Source of the DNA: an uncultured Porphyromonadaceae bacterium
GTDB lineage: Bacteria > Bacteroidota > Bacteroidia > Bacteroidales > Coprobacteraceae
DNA length: 64,000 bases
Assembly: GCA_900545915.1 (NCBI GenBank)
Contig: URAV01000002.1
Coordinates: 65,019-129,018, forward strand
Reading direction: 5' to 3'
This document shows, piece by piece, positions 15,613 through 24,244 of this stretch. Each line of letters opens with the position of its first letter. The first letter of the stretch is position 1. The position numbers and the translations under genes were made by a program. Under the pieces are notes generated by a model that ran no database searches, was not told where the DNA came from, and worked only from the letters and a program-made list of their open reading frames with translations.

Positions 15613-17850
15613 TTCTTCTACTTGAAATTTTCGGCTGACTTTCAGTAAATTGCTGGTGTAAGCTACTACATTTTGAGCTTCTTGTATCATTGTAAGATAT
15701 ACCATGCTTACTTTCAGACTTCCGGTTTGTCCTTGTATCCGTTTCAGCTCGGCACGTTTTAATTGAGCAAGACTGTTGATCAGATGATTTGCAGTAGATA
15801 TGGCCTCTTCAAAATTTGTGTAATCATTTTGCAGAATAATATTTCGTGCTTGTTCCAGAAAATCGGTAATACCTTCGGAAATATGTTTAAATTCTTCTTT
15901 TTGAGCTTCTTGTAAAGGATTGAAATTGTTGTCGGTATGTTCCAAACAAGGTTCGCATATACGTCCTATGCTATATATGACTTCACTGATGAAATCATTT
16001 CCTTGATAATAATACAACCCTTTTTCGATCGCGGTATTATTGTCGAGATGAGCGACTCCTAATGTACCTATTCGCTTTACTTTTTTGATATGGTCTTTTT
16101 CATCGTCGATAAGATTCATTGCCTTGCGTAGTCCTCTGTAACTTTCGGACATAAATGAGTTGACTGTTTTGTCAAAAGTTTGTGAGGCAACTTCCAGTAT
16201 AGATCCAAGCTCATCTCTGGTATGTTTCCGGAGTAAAGATAAAGCCTCTTGTGTATCATGGCTACTCATCAATTTTTGTACGGTCGGATCTCCTTTTTGT
16301 TTTGTAAGCGCTTTTTTATAGACTAATTGGCTGCGAATAAGACTGAATATGGCTAAACCGATAAAAGCTATGATAGCGATTGTTCCGCCAAAGTGTATAA
16401 TAGTAGTAACAAAGAAGCAGATAAAAAATGCTGCTCCGGCAGTGATAAACCAACCGCCTATTACAGATAGTACTCCGGTAATACGATATACGGCACTTTC
16501 ACGACTCCAAGCTCTGTCTGCGAGAGAACTACCCATCGCTACCATAAATGCCACATAGGTAGTGGAGAGTGGCAATTTGAGAGCTGTTCCCATTGCTATC
16601 AAGAACCCTGCCAATACCAAGTTTACAGAGGCTCTTATTAAGTCGAATGCTGCCCCTTCTGCTAAAATCGCATCGTCTGTATTGAATCGTGCATCTATCC
16701 ATCGTTTTGTTTTATCTGGAATAATGTTGGATAGACTTGAACTGATAGAACTTGACAACCGCACGATAACTCGAGCGACGGGTGAAGTTCCGAAAGCTTC
16801 TTCTCCTTCTTCCTGACGTGAGAGATCTACTGAAGTTTTTACTACATTATGAGCTTTTTTTGAAGTAAATAATGCTATAACCATAATGAGTCCGGCAGAT
16901 ACGAGAAAGTACCATGGCGTGTGTGCTGATCCCATAAGAGAAGTCATTAAATAAGTGTCGGGATCAGCCCCTGATTGAGAACTGAGATCGATAAATGATG
17001 AATATCCGGCGAGGGGAACTCCGATAAAGTTTACCAAATCGTTTCCGGCAAATGCCAATGCCAGAGCAAATGTTCCCATCAGAACAATGACTTTAAATAC
17101 ATTGATATGTATCCATTGGAATATTTGCATGAGTACGGTAGATCCGATAAAACAATAGAGAATCAGAGAGCCGGTATTTTCTTTTATCCATAGTTTGTTT
17201 TCAGGAGTCATGAATGATGATTCTTTTAATCCGCTGATCAGTACGAAATAGATGATTGTTGTTATTGCTATTCCACCGAAGATCGCAGCGAAATATTTCA
17301 TCTGTTTTTTATAATTGAATGTGAATATGAGTCGAGCGATATATTGTACCACAGTCCCGAAAAAGAAAGCAATAGCTACGGAAACGAAAATTGCCAGAAT
17401 CACGGATAAAGCCTTATCGGTATTCAGCAATTGTCCGAATTCTAAAGAGTGATCACCGGCGATTTTTATGATAGATAATGCAAAAGTTCCACCTAAAAGT
17501 TCAAATACCAAAGAAACTGTAGTCGATGTCGGCATTCCCAATGAATTGAACATATCGAGAAGCACGACATCCGTAAGCATGACGGCAATGAGAATACACA
17601 TGATTTCGGTAAAATAGAAATGTTCCGGTTGGTAGATTCCGTGACGTGCTATATCCATCATTCCGTTGGAGAGGGATGCTCCGACAAAAATCCCGATTGC
17701 GGCGATACACATGATTGCTTTGAACGGTGCGGCTTTTGCCCCGATTGCCGAATTTAGGAAATTGACGGCGTCGTTACTTACTCCGACTACTAAGTCGAAT
17801 ATGGCTAATATAAAAAGAAAAATAACGATTCCTAAGTAGAATGTTTCCAT
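15610..17850 (-). CDS. Inorganic phosphate transporter, PiT family, with PhoU-like C-terminus
   Basis: An inner-membrane protein of 746 residues. The first 530 or so residues hold the PiT fold with its duplicated signature, FDLVVGVSNDAVNFLNSAIGAKAA near the start and LALAFAGNDLVNFIGVPLAGYSS in the second half. The last 180 or so residues are soluble and helical (QTFDKTVNSFMSESYRGLRKAMNLIDDEKDHIKK), resembling PhoU. Such fused PiT-PhoU proteins are common in Bacteroidetes. Phosphate symport is the known family role. METF at 17850 is the start chosen, since the upstream extension to 17883 is polar and would displace the first membrane helix. The transposon inserted exactly at the stop codon; the protein is unchanged but its terminator is now at 11664-11700. 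Confidence 0.92.
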   Translation of the reverse strand: METFYLGIVIFLFILAIFDLVVGVSNDAVNFLNSAIGAKAAPFKAIMCIAAIGIFVGASLSNGMMDIARHGIYQPEHFYFTEIMCILIAVMLTDVVLLDMFNSLGMPTSTTVSLVFELLGGTFALSIIKIAGDHSLEFGQLLNTDKALSVILAIFVSVAIAFFFGTVVQYIARLIFTFNYKKQMKYFAAIFGGIAITTIIYFVLISGLKESSFMTPENKLWIKENTGSLILYCFIGSTVLMQIFQWIHINVFKVIVLMGTFALALAFAGNDLVNFIGVPLAGYSSFIDLSSQSGADPDTYLMTSLMGSAHTPWYFLVSAGLIMVIALFTSKKAHNVVKTSVDLSRQEEGEEAFGTSPVARVIVRLSSSISSSLSNIIPDKTKRWIDARFNTDDAILAEGAAFDLIRASVNLVLAGFLIAMGTALKLPLSTTYVAFMVAMGSSLADRAWSRESAVYRITGVLSVIGGWFITAGAAFFICFFVTTIIHFGGTIAIIAFIGLAIFSLIRSQLVYKKALTKQKGDPTVQKLMSSHDTQEALSLLRKHTRDELGSILEVASQTFDKTVNSFMSESYRGLRKAMNLIDDEKDHIKKVKRIGTLGVAHLDNNTAIEKGLYYYQGNDFISEVIYSIGRICEPCLEHTDNNFNPLQEAQKEEFKHISEGITDFLEQARNIILQNDYTNFEEAISTANHLINSLAQLKRAELKRIQGQTGSLKVSMVYLTMIQEAQNVVAYTSNLLKVSRKFQVEE

Positions 17851-17981
17851 ATAAGTTCCTTTTTGTACTTTTAACGGACGCAAAGGAATGAAAAAGATGT
17901 TACAATAAAGTTACAAAATGAGAAATGTTGACTTTTTGAGGAATTATCTTTGTTTAGGACCTATCTGAATTTTCCAATTTA

Positions 17982-18157
17982 AGAGCCTGTCGTAAATTTT
18001 CCGACAAAAAAATATTATCAGGTTATTTTTGTGTTTTCTTCCGGTCTTTTTTCCCGTTTTCATTCGTCAGATAGTTCGCTATCCTCCTCGTAAAATCAGA
18101 AAAACATTCTCGAAAGAAACTCTCAAAACTGACCCGAGTAAGATTTAAACAGGCTCT
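17982..18157 (+). repeat. Intergenic repeat, copy B (full length, 176 bp)
   Basis: The best-preserved copy, with 9-base perfect inverted ends AGAGCCTGT and ACAGGCTCT that extend imperfectly to about 18 bases (AGAGCCTGTCGTAAATTT against AGAGCCTGTTTAAATCTT). Internally it has ATTATCAGGTTATTTTTGTG and a small GATAG-ttcg-CTATC hairpin. Its right end supplies part of the stop codon of the convergent ArsC-like gene. Confidence 0.85.
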
Positions 18158-18527
18158 AAGCTTTTTCTGGTTTTAGAAGTGCTTTAGACCATTCTTCTTC
18201 ATTAAAACCGGTAAGAACTGTATTTCCGGATATTAGTACCGGACGTTTGACTAACATCCCTTCAGAGGCAAGTATTCGCAAAAGTTCTTCTTGTTGTGTA
18301 TTTTTAATTTTTTCTTTAAGATTCAGTTCTTTATAGCGTAGGCCGCTTGTATTGAAAAATTTTTGTATTGGTTTTCCGCTTTTTTCTATCCATATCGATA
18401 ATTCTTGTTGTGTCGGATTATCCGAAACAATATCACGAGTTATTACATCTATATTGTTGCTTTTCAGCCATTGAGCAGCTTTCCTGCATGTCCCGCATTT
18501 AGGATATTGTATAAAAAGGGGTTTCAT
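18156..18527 (-). CDS. ArsC/Spx/YffB family thioredoxin-fold protein
   Basis: A 123-residue cytoplasmic protein of the arsenate reductase-like family. The N-terminal motif YPKCGTCRKAAQWL carries a Cys-x-x-Cys pair, then RDIVSDNPTQQELSIWIEKSG, FNTSGLRYKELNL and the basic KRPVLISGNTVLTGFNEEEW that ends family members. CxxC near the N-terminus occurs in Spx/MgsR regulators as well as in reductase-like members, and the sequence does not decide between them. It is monocistronic. Its TAG stop overlaps the end of the intergenic repeat, so the repeat probably trimmed or replaced the original 3' end. Confidence 0.85.
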   Translation of the reverse strand: MKPLFIQYPKCGTCRKAAQWLKSNNIDVITRDIVSDNPTQQELSIWIEKSGKPIQKFFNTSGLRYKELNLKEKIKNTQQEELLRILASEGMLVKRPVLISGNTVLTGFNEEEWSKALLKPEKA

Positions 18528-18559
18528 AATTCTTTATAATTAAAAATTGGTATGCTCTT

Positions 18560-18597
18560 AGAGCCTGTTGAAATTTTTGAATGAGATTCAACCAGTC
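18560..18597. repeat. Hairpin-only remnant of the intergenic repeat
   Basis: AGAGCCTGTTGAAATTTT is followed after six bases by GATTCAACCAGTCT, its imperfect inverse. This looks like the two ends of the repeat with the middle lost. It lies just upstream of the ArsC-like gene. Confidence 0.5.
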
Positions 18598-18777
18598 TTT
18601 TCTGGAGCAAATTTACAGAAATATTTTAAGTGAATATGGTAATAAGAAATGTTTTTTCTATTTAGAAAAGTCGGCAAATAAAGCTTTGGTCAGATTTGTT
18701 TTTATCATGAAAGCTTGTGTTTTTCGACAATTAATATTTACATTCGCAAGAATAAGCAATTGTAAAAAGTTAATTCC

Positions 18778-21700
18778 GTGAATACACATATAGAAAGAGA
18801 GAATAACCGATATAGAAAGTTGCTGTCTTTGGCACGTATGGGATGGTGGGAAGCTGATTTTAAGAATAGGTCGTATCGTTGTTCTGATTTTTTGATAGAT
18901 TTATTGGATCTTCAATCTGATATAATCGGTTTTGAAGATTTCGAACTTTTGATAAGAGAAGATTTTCGGGAACGTATTAAAAATGAGTTTTCTTCTATTT
19001 TGTTACAAGATGTATATGAGCAGTCCTTCCCGATTTATTCTAAGTATGGGGTTGTTTGGGTACATTCAAAATTAGGAGAAAAGAGTCTGAATGAGGACGG
19101 ACATTTATGTGCTTTTGGCTTTTTACAATGTATTGATAATCCTGAGGATATAAAAGAGCGAGGATTATCATTGGAACACATGAATAATTTGCTGTACCAA
19201 CAAAACTCGATTTCTCGTTTGTTGTTGCAATTTTTTAAATCTGACGATGTAACGGGTGCTATTGATAAAATTTTGGAAGATATTTTGTATCAATTTAAGG
19301 GAGGACATGCGTATATAGCCTCATATGATTGGGAAAATAGGGAGTTAAATATTCTTTCGGAATCGGTGAGGGGAAGTTTGGAGGAGAAAAATCGAAATAT
19401 ACGTAAACTTTCTGTCGATAGTATGCCTTGGTGGACACGACAAATTATGAATATGAAGCCCATCGTTTTGTTTAATTTAGATGAACTTCCCGAAGAGGCT
19501 GTTTTGGAAAAAAAGAGACTTGGGGCTCGAAATATAAAGTCGTTGATGGCTGTCCCGATGGTTACTGACGATGGTGTGTGGGGATTTATGGGAATCGATA
19601 TGATCGATGTTTATCGGGATTGGAGTAATGAAGATTATCAGTGGTTTACCTCGATTGCAAATATTGTCAGTTTGTGTCTGGCGTTTCGGATATCAGAAAA
19701 GAAGGCGGATATGGAACGACTTTATTTGAAAAACTTGTATAAGCACATGCCAATAGGTTATGTCAGAATGGAGTTGATCAGTGACGATCGGAAAAATGTT
19801 ATAGATTATAGGATTGTTGATGCGAATGAAGCGGCACTCGAAATTTCCGGGTTAAAAAAAGAAGAGATCGGAATGTTAGCTTCGAAACTCGATGTTACTC
19901 CGGTTTCGCGTTTAATAAAGATATTGTCGAGTTTTGACAATATGAATGAACATACGGAGATCGATGTAACATTTCCGCGAACAGAGAAAATAGGGCATAA
20001 TATTTTATATTCTCCAGAGCCGGGTGTTGCTGTAGTTTTGTTTAGCGATATTACAGAAAGCGTAAAGGCACATGAGGCTCTTGATCGGAGTGCAAAAATT
20101 TTACACAATATTTATACGAATATTCCTGTAGGGATAGAGTTGTATGATGAGAACGGTTATTTAGTCGATATGAATAACAAGGATATCGATATTTTCGGGT
20201 TGAAAAGTAAAAGATCGGCATTGGGAATTAATATTTTTGAGAATCCGAACATTTCTGATGCGATTAAAGATAAGCTGAAACGTCAGGAAGCGGTATCTTT
20301 TCGCTTTAATTATCCGTTTAAAGCAGTTGAGAATTATTATCCGACAGATAAGAAGGGATATATCGATCTTTATACAAAAGTGAGTATTTTATATGATAAT
20401 CGGGGAAAATTTTCTAATTACTTATTTATTAATATCGATAATACCGAGATAAATAAAGCTTATAGCCGTATTGCAGAATTTGAATCGTCGTTTTCATTAA
20501 TTAGTAGGTTTGGGAAAATAGGATACTGCAAATTTGACGTGATTTCCTGTACAGGTTATGGGATTACTCAATGGTTTAATAATTTAGGAGAAAATGAGTC
20601 TACGCCTTTGAATCAGATAATTGGCGTTTATCGACATGTGCATGAAGAAGATCGTCGGGCATTGTTTGATTATACTGTACAATTGAAGAATAATGAAATA
20701 GACAGTTTTAGTAAAGAGCTCCGTGTTCGCAACGGAGATGGATGGAAATGGACACGGGTAAACGTTATGCGTGACGTAATGAATAATACTCCCGGTAAAT
20801 TGGAACTTATCTGCGTTAATTATGATATTACGGAACTTAAAGAAACCGAACGCAAATTAATAAAGGCCCGGGATAAGGCAGAAGAAAGCGGTCGCTTGAA
20901 GTCTGCTTTTTTAGCGAATATGAGTCACGAGATACGAACTCCACTGAATGCGATAGTCGGTTTTTCTGAGTTGTTGATGAATGCCAATTCTTCGGAAGAA
21001 AAGTGGGAGTTTATGAATATCGTAAAAGAGAATAATGAATTGTTACTGCAATTAATCTCTGATATTCTTGATATATCGAAGATTGAGGCCGGTACATTCG
21101 ATTTCGTCGTAGGACAGGTAAATGTCAATCTTTTATGCGAGGAAATTGTTCGTTCATTGCAAATGAAAGTTTCTCCTGATGTGCGTCTTCTTTTTGAAAA
21201 ACCATCTGTCGATCCTATAATTCCCGGAGATAAAAATCGTATCAATCAGATTATTACTAACTTCGTGAATAATGCGATCAAATTTACCAAAAAAGGATTT
21301 ATACGTGTAGGTTATAAGGTGCATGATAAAGAATTGGAATTTTATGTCAGTGATACGGGAGTTGGAATCGAGCCTGATAAACTTGGTACTATTTTTGACC
21401 GTTTTATAAAACTTAATAATTTTGTTCATGGGACGGGACTCGGTCTTTCTATCTGTAAAAGTTTGGTCGAGCAAATGGGCGGAAGAATAGGGGTAGAGTC
21501 GAAACCGGGAATCGGTTCTCGATTTTGGTTTACTTATCCGTTGAATGAAAATTTTGTTTGTGATAATATGCGTGAAGAATTGAAACCGGCTCTGTCGGAG
21601 GAAGAAGTGTCGCAGAAAGGGAATAGAAAACCATTGATTCTGGTTGCGGAAGATACGGATAGTAATTTTCTGCTGATTTCTATCATTTTGAAAAAGGAGT

Positions 21701-21996
21701 ATGAGATTATTAGGGCTATAAATGGTTTTGAGGTAATGAGGCTCGAAGAAATACATAGACCTGACATAATTCTCATGGACATACGTATGCCCGAGATGGA
21801 TGGTATAGAAGCTACATATAAATTGCGGGATAAGGGTGTGGACACTCCGATAATTGCTGTTACGGCTTTTGCTTTTGATCAGGATCGAAACCGTATCCTC
21901 GAAGCCGGATGTGATGATTATATCAGTAAGCCGATTTTTTCAGCAATATTAAAAGAACGAATACGATATTGGTTAAATGAAAGAGGAAAATTGTAA
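18778..21996 (+). CDS. Soluble hybrid histidine kinase/response regulator with PAS and GAF domains
   Basis: A 1072-residue hybrid kinase without membrane segments. Order: PAS (about 10-120), GAF (about 145-310), further PAS-like regions (about 320-430, 435-550 and 560-695), HisKA with SAFLANMSHEIRTPLN and phospho-acceptor His717, HATPase_c (IITNFVNNAIKFT, VSDTGVGIEPDKLGTIFDRF, HGTGLGLSICKSLV), and a receiver (LILVAEDTDSNFLL, DIILMDIRMPEMDG) with phospho-acceptor Asp1001. The GTG at 18778 is the start, since the first PAS begins at once and the next in-frame ATG would cut into it. The signal is probably intracellular, sensed by PAS or GAF. No output regulator gene is adjacent, so the partner is unknown. 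Confidence 0.93.
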   Translation: MNTHIERENNRYRKLLSLARMGWWEADFKNRSYRCSDFLIDLLDLQSDIIGFEDFELLIREDFRERIKNEFSSILLQDVYEQSFPIYSKYGVVWVHSKLGEKSLNEDGHLCAFGFLQCIDNPEDIKERGLSLEHMNNLLYQQNSISRLLLQFFKSDDVTGAIDKILEDILYQFKGGHAYIASYDWENRELNILSESVRGSLEEKNRNIRKLSVDSMPWWTRQIMNMKPIVLFNLDELPEEAVLEKKRLGARNIKSLMAVPMVTDDGVWGFMGIDMIDVYRDWSNEDYQWFTSIANIVSLCLAFRISEKKADMERLYLKNLYKHMPIGYVRMELISDDRKNVIDYRIVDANEAALEISGLKKEEIGMLASKLDVTPVSRLIKILSSFDNMNEHTEIDVTFPRTEKIGHNILYSPEPGVAVVLFSDITESVKAHEALDRSAKILHNIYTNIPVGIELYDENGYLVDMNNKDIDIFGLKSKRSALGINIFENPNISDAIKDKLKRQEAVSFRFNYPFKAVENYYPTDKKGYIDLYTKVSILYDNRGKFSNYLFINIDNTEINKAYSRIAEFESSFSLISRFGKIGYCKFDVISCTGYGITQWFNNLGENESTPLNQIIGVYRHVHEEDRRALFDYTVQLKNNEIDSFSKELRVRNGDGWKWTRVNVMRDVMNNTPGKLELICVNYDITELKETERKLIKARDKAEESGRLKSAFLANMSHEIRTPLNAIVGFSELLMNANSSEEKWEFMNIVKENNELLLQLISDILDISKIEAGTFDFVVGQVNVNLLCEEIVRSLQMKVSPDVRLLFEKPSVDPIIPGDKNRINQIITNFVNNAIKFTKKGFIRVGYKVHDKELEFYVSDTGVGIEPDKLGTIFDRFIKLNNFVHGTGLGLSICKSLVEQMGGRIGVESKPGIGSRFWFTYPLNENFVCDNMREELKPALSEEEVSQKGNRKPLILVAEDTDSNFLLISIILKKEYEIIRAINGFEVMRLEEIHRPDIILMDIRMPEMDGIEATYKLRDKGVDTPIIAVTAFAFDQDRNRILEAGCDDYISKPIFSAILKERIRYWLNERGKL

Positions 21997-22040
21997 AGGA
22001 AAGAAAGTACTCCAAAAGGTTATCGTTAGCTTTCGGAATA

Positions 22041-22191
22041 CTTGTTTAAGAGAGTGTTGAGAGTTTCTTTCGAGGACGTTTTTCTATTTTTATCAGGCTA
22101 TTTGAGGAGTGAAAATTGGAAAACAAGCCGGAAGAAAACATAAAGATGACCTGATAATGTTTTCTTATCGGAAAATTTAGATAATCCCTTA
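22041..22191 (-). repeat. Intergenic repeat, copy C (one end shortened)
   Basis: On the minus strand it starts TAAGGGATTATCTAAATTTTCC and continues through ATCAGGTCATCTTTATGTTTTC to CCTCGAAAGAAACTCTCAA. The last 25 or so bases before the far end are missing compared with copy B. Confidence 0.75.
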
Positions 22192-22219
22192 GACCGTTCA
22201 GTTTCTTTTCTTGGAATTT

Positions 22220-22462
22220 TTATTTTTTTGCCCATTCTAAGATTATCGGGCTGTTAACCTTTACGCCGAATTTTTCAGCCTTAAGTAAAATATTCCGGGC
22301 AAGTTCCGCCTTTTCCGTGTCGGGAGCATATCTGAAATAAGCTTCAGCTGCTCTTACGTGAGCTGCGTCGGGCATAGGGAAGGCACGTTGTTGAGGAAGT
22401 CCGAATTCTGAATTGTCGAGTTCTCTCCGTTCGGTAGTATCAAGTTTGTCAGATGCAGTCAT
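22220..22462 (-). CDS. Small protein of unknown function (DUF6582-like)
   Basis: An 80-residue soluble protein. The middle reads EFGLPQQRAFPMPDAAHVRAAEAYFRYAP, which resembles a short domain ('FALP..R.YPI.D..HAR.A..R') known from small hypothetical and phage-associated proteins. The rest is helical (EKAELARNILLKAEKFG). The start overlaps the end of the thioredoxin-fold gene by 14 bases, so they form one operon. The function is not known. Confidence 0.65.
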   Translation of the reverse strand: MTASDKLDTTERRELDNSEFGLPQQRAFPMPDAAHVRAAEAYFRYAPDTEKAELARNILLKAEKFGVKVNSPIILEWAKK

Positions 22463-22832
22463 TTTTTATTATTTGTTTTGTTTTACCTTCAATTAAAAAC
22501 TCTGTTTTTTCTTTAGCTTCTTCCGGAGTCAAGAATCCTGGGATAAAGAGTGGTTTCCCAGTTAGGGGTATGAACATGGTCGTCGGAGATGTTTGAATAT
22601 CGTATATTTGTGCTACTTGAGGGTCTCGGTCGATCAATACTTGATAGAAATTAACTTGAGGAAATAGTTTTTTCAAGGGATCGTAAACGTCCCGTAGTCC
22701 TTTTTCATATAAATGAACCGAGTCGTGGAAAACGATAACGGCCGGATTTATGCCTCTGTATATCCATTCTGAGCCGTGAGTAAAATCAGCTATTTCTTTT
22801 ATAAAACGAGCTTTCGATAAATGTTCTAACAT
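22449..22832 (-). CDS. Thioredoxin-fold protein lacking the active-site cysteines
   Basis: A 127-residue cytoplasmic protein. NPAVIVFHDSVHLYEKGLRDVYDPLKKLFPQVNFYQVLID followed by VAQIYDIQTSPTTMFI and GFLTPEEAKEKTEFLI follows the thioredoxin fold strand by strand, including the cis-proline in TSPTTMF. At the position of WCGPC it has HDSVHL, so there is no CxxC; the only Cys is the second-last residue. It cannot be a normal dithiol oxidoreductase and may be a binding or chaperone-like module. It is co-transcribed with the small protein at 22220. Confidence 0.7.
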   Translation of the reverse strand: MLEHLSKARFIKEIADFTHGSEWIYRGINPAVIVFHDSVHLYEKGLRDVYDPLKKLFPQVNFYQVLIDRDPQVAQIYDIQTSPTTMFIPLTGKPLFIPGFLTPEEAKEKTEFLIEGKTKQIIKNDCI

Positions 22833-22980
22833 ATTTATTGAGTTTTAAGTTTATAGGAGTAGAACACTTGTCGCATCTTGAAAGATTTTTATTTCTCTTT
22901 TTTTTAACGTATCATTCAGAAATATGTGTATATATATTTATATTTGTGGCAAATTCTATATCCCAATTCCCGAATTTATT

Positions 22981-24186
22981 ATGCAAAATTTGATCAGAAA
23001 GTTCAGTATATTTATTCGTAAACCTTTTTTTAGTGATTACCGGACAGTTTTCGGATTGTGGATGCTGTTGGCGGTGATAGCATGGGTGATGAAATATTTT
23101 CATCATTCGTACAATAATTTTATGATTTTCCGGCAAACTTTTTGGCATGCTCTTTCACGTTTGTCTTTGTATGCAGAATATCCTGCTGAGTATTTCGACC
23201 ACAATCATTATGGTCCTTTTTTTACATTATTTGTCGCTCCGTTCGCATTTACACCGGTATGGTTAGGTTTACTCAGTTGGCTGTTGTTTTTGTCGTTTTC
23301 GTTATACGTTGCGACTCGTACTTTACCGCTTGAAAAGAAAAAATTGATATTTATATATTGGTTTTGTGCTCATGAGCTGTTGACGGCATTGTTTATGTCT
23401 CAGTTTAATATCGGCATTGCCGCTATTATTATATTGTCATTCGCTTTGATAGAAAAAGAAAAAGATATTTGGGCGACTTTGCTTATCGTTATCGGATTAT
23501 TCATAAAGCTGTACGGAGTTGTCGGATTGGCGTTTTTCTTTTTCTCCCGTCATAAGCTCAAGTTTATCATCTCATTTATCGGTTGGTCTGTTTTTCTTCT
23601 GGTGTTGCCGATGTGGGTATGGGGTACTGATTATGTATTGAATCAATACGTAGAATGGTTTGTCAGATTATCTGCTAAAAATCAAGATAATCAGTTCGCT
23701 TTGATGCAGAATATATCATTGTTGGGAATGATCCGAAAAATATCCGGTATAGCAACGTATTCCGATTTATATCCGATATGCGCTGGTTTGTTGTTGTTCG
23801 GATTACCTTATTTGCGGATAAAACAATACCAAAATCCGGCTTTTCGATTGACTTTATTGGCATCTGTCCTGATGTTTGTTGTTCTTTTTAGCACGGGTAG
23901 TGAGTCCAGTACTTATATTATAGCATTTATGGGGGTCGCTATTTGGTATGTAGCAGCACCTTGGAAGAGAAGTCGAACAGATGTTGCCTTGATGGTTTTT
24001 GCATTTATTCTGACTAGTATGTCTCCTTCGGATCTTTTTCCGGCTTATTTGCGCAGACACTATATTACTCCTTATGCATTAAAAGCTTTACCGTGTGTTA
24101 TAATTTGGTTCAAACTGGTGTATGAAATGTGTTTTAGAGATTATGCTTTGCCTAAGTATGATACGAAGAGTATGCTCCAAAAGTAA
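22981..24186 (+). CDS. Glycosyltransferase family 87-like membrane protein
   Basis: A polytopic membrane protein of 401 residues with about ten hydrophobic segments. The first periplasmic loop has RQTFWHALSRLSLYAEYPAEYFDHNHYGPFFTLFVAPF, matching the polyprenyl-phosphate mannosyltransferase-like GT87 (DUF2029) proteins, where acidic residues in this loop act in catalysis. It probably adds a sugar from a lipid-linked donor on the outer face of the inner membrane. ATG at 22981 is preferred; the 19-residue extension to 22924 (MCIYIYIC) is not protein-like. Confidence 0.8.
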   Translation: MQNLIRKFSIFIRKPFFSDYRTVFGLWMLLAVIAWVMKYFHHSYNNFMIFRQTFWHALSRLSLYAEYPAEYFDHNHYGPFFTLFVAPFAFTPVWLGLLSWLLFLSFSLYVATRTLPLEKKKLIFIYWFCAHELLTALFMSQFNIGIAAIIILSFALIEKEKDIWATLLIVIGLFIKLYGVVGLAFFFFSRHKLKFIISFIGWSVFLLVLPMWVWGTDYVLNQYVEWFVRLSAKNQDNQFALMQNISLLGMIRKISGIATYSDLYPICAGLLLFGLPYLRIKQYQNPAFRLTLLASVLMFVVLFSTGSESSTYIIAFMGVAIWYVAAPWKRSRTDVALMVFAFILTSMSPSDLFPAYLRRHYITPYALKALPCVIIWFKLVYEMCFRDYALPKYDTKSMLQK

Positions 24187-24244
24187 AAGCTATATTATTA
24201 TATAATGCCAATTGTTCGAATGTTTTTAATCATTAAAATTAACC

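Noticed and set aside
18581..18781. Open frame of 66 codons before the hybrid kinase
   Set aside because: It begins inside a hairpin remnant of the repeat and its product (NQSFLEQIYRNILSEYG then a Cys/Phe-rich end) has no family look.
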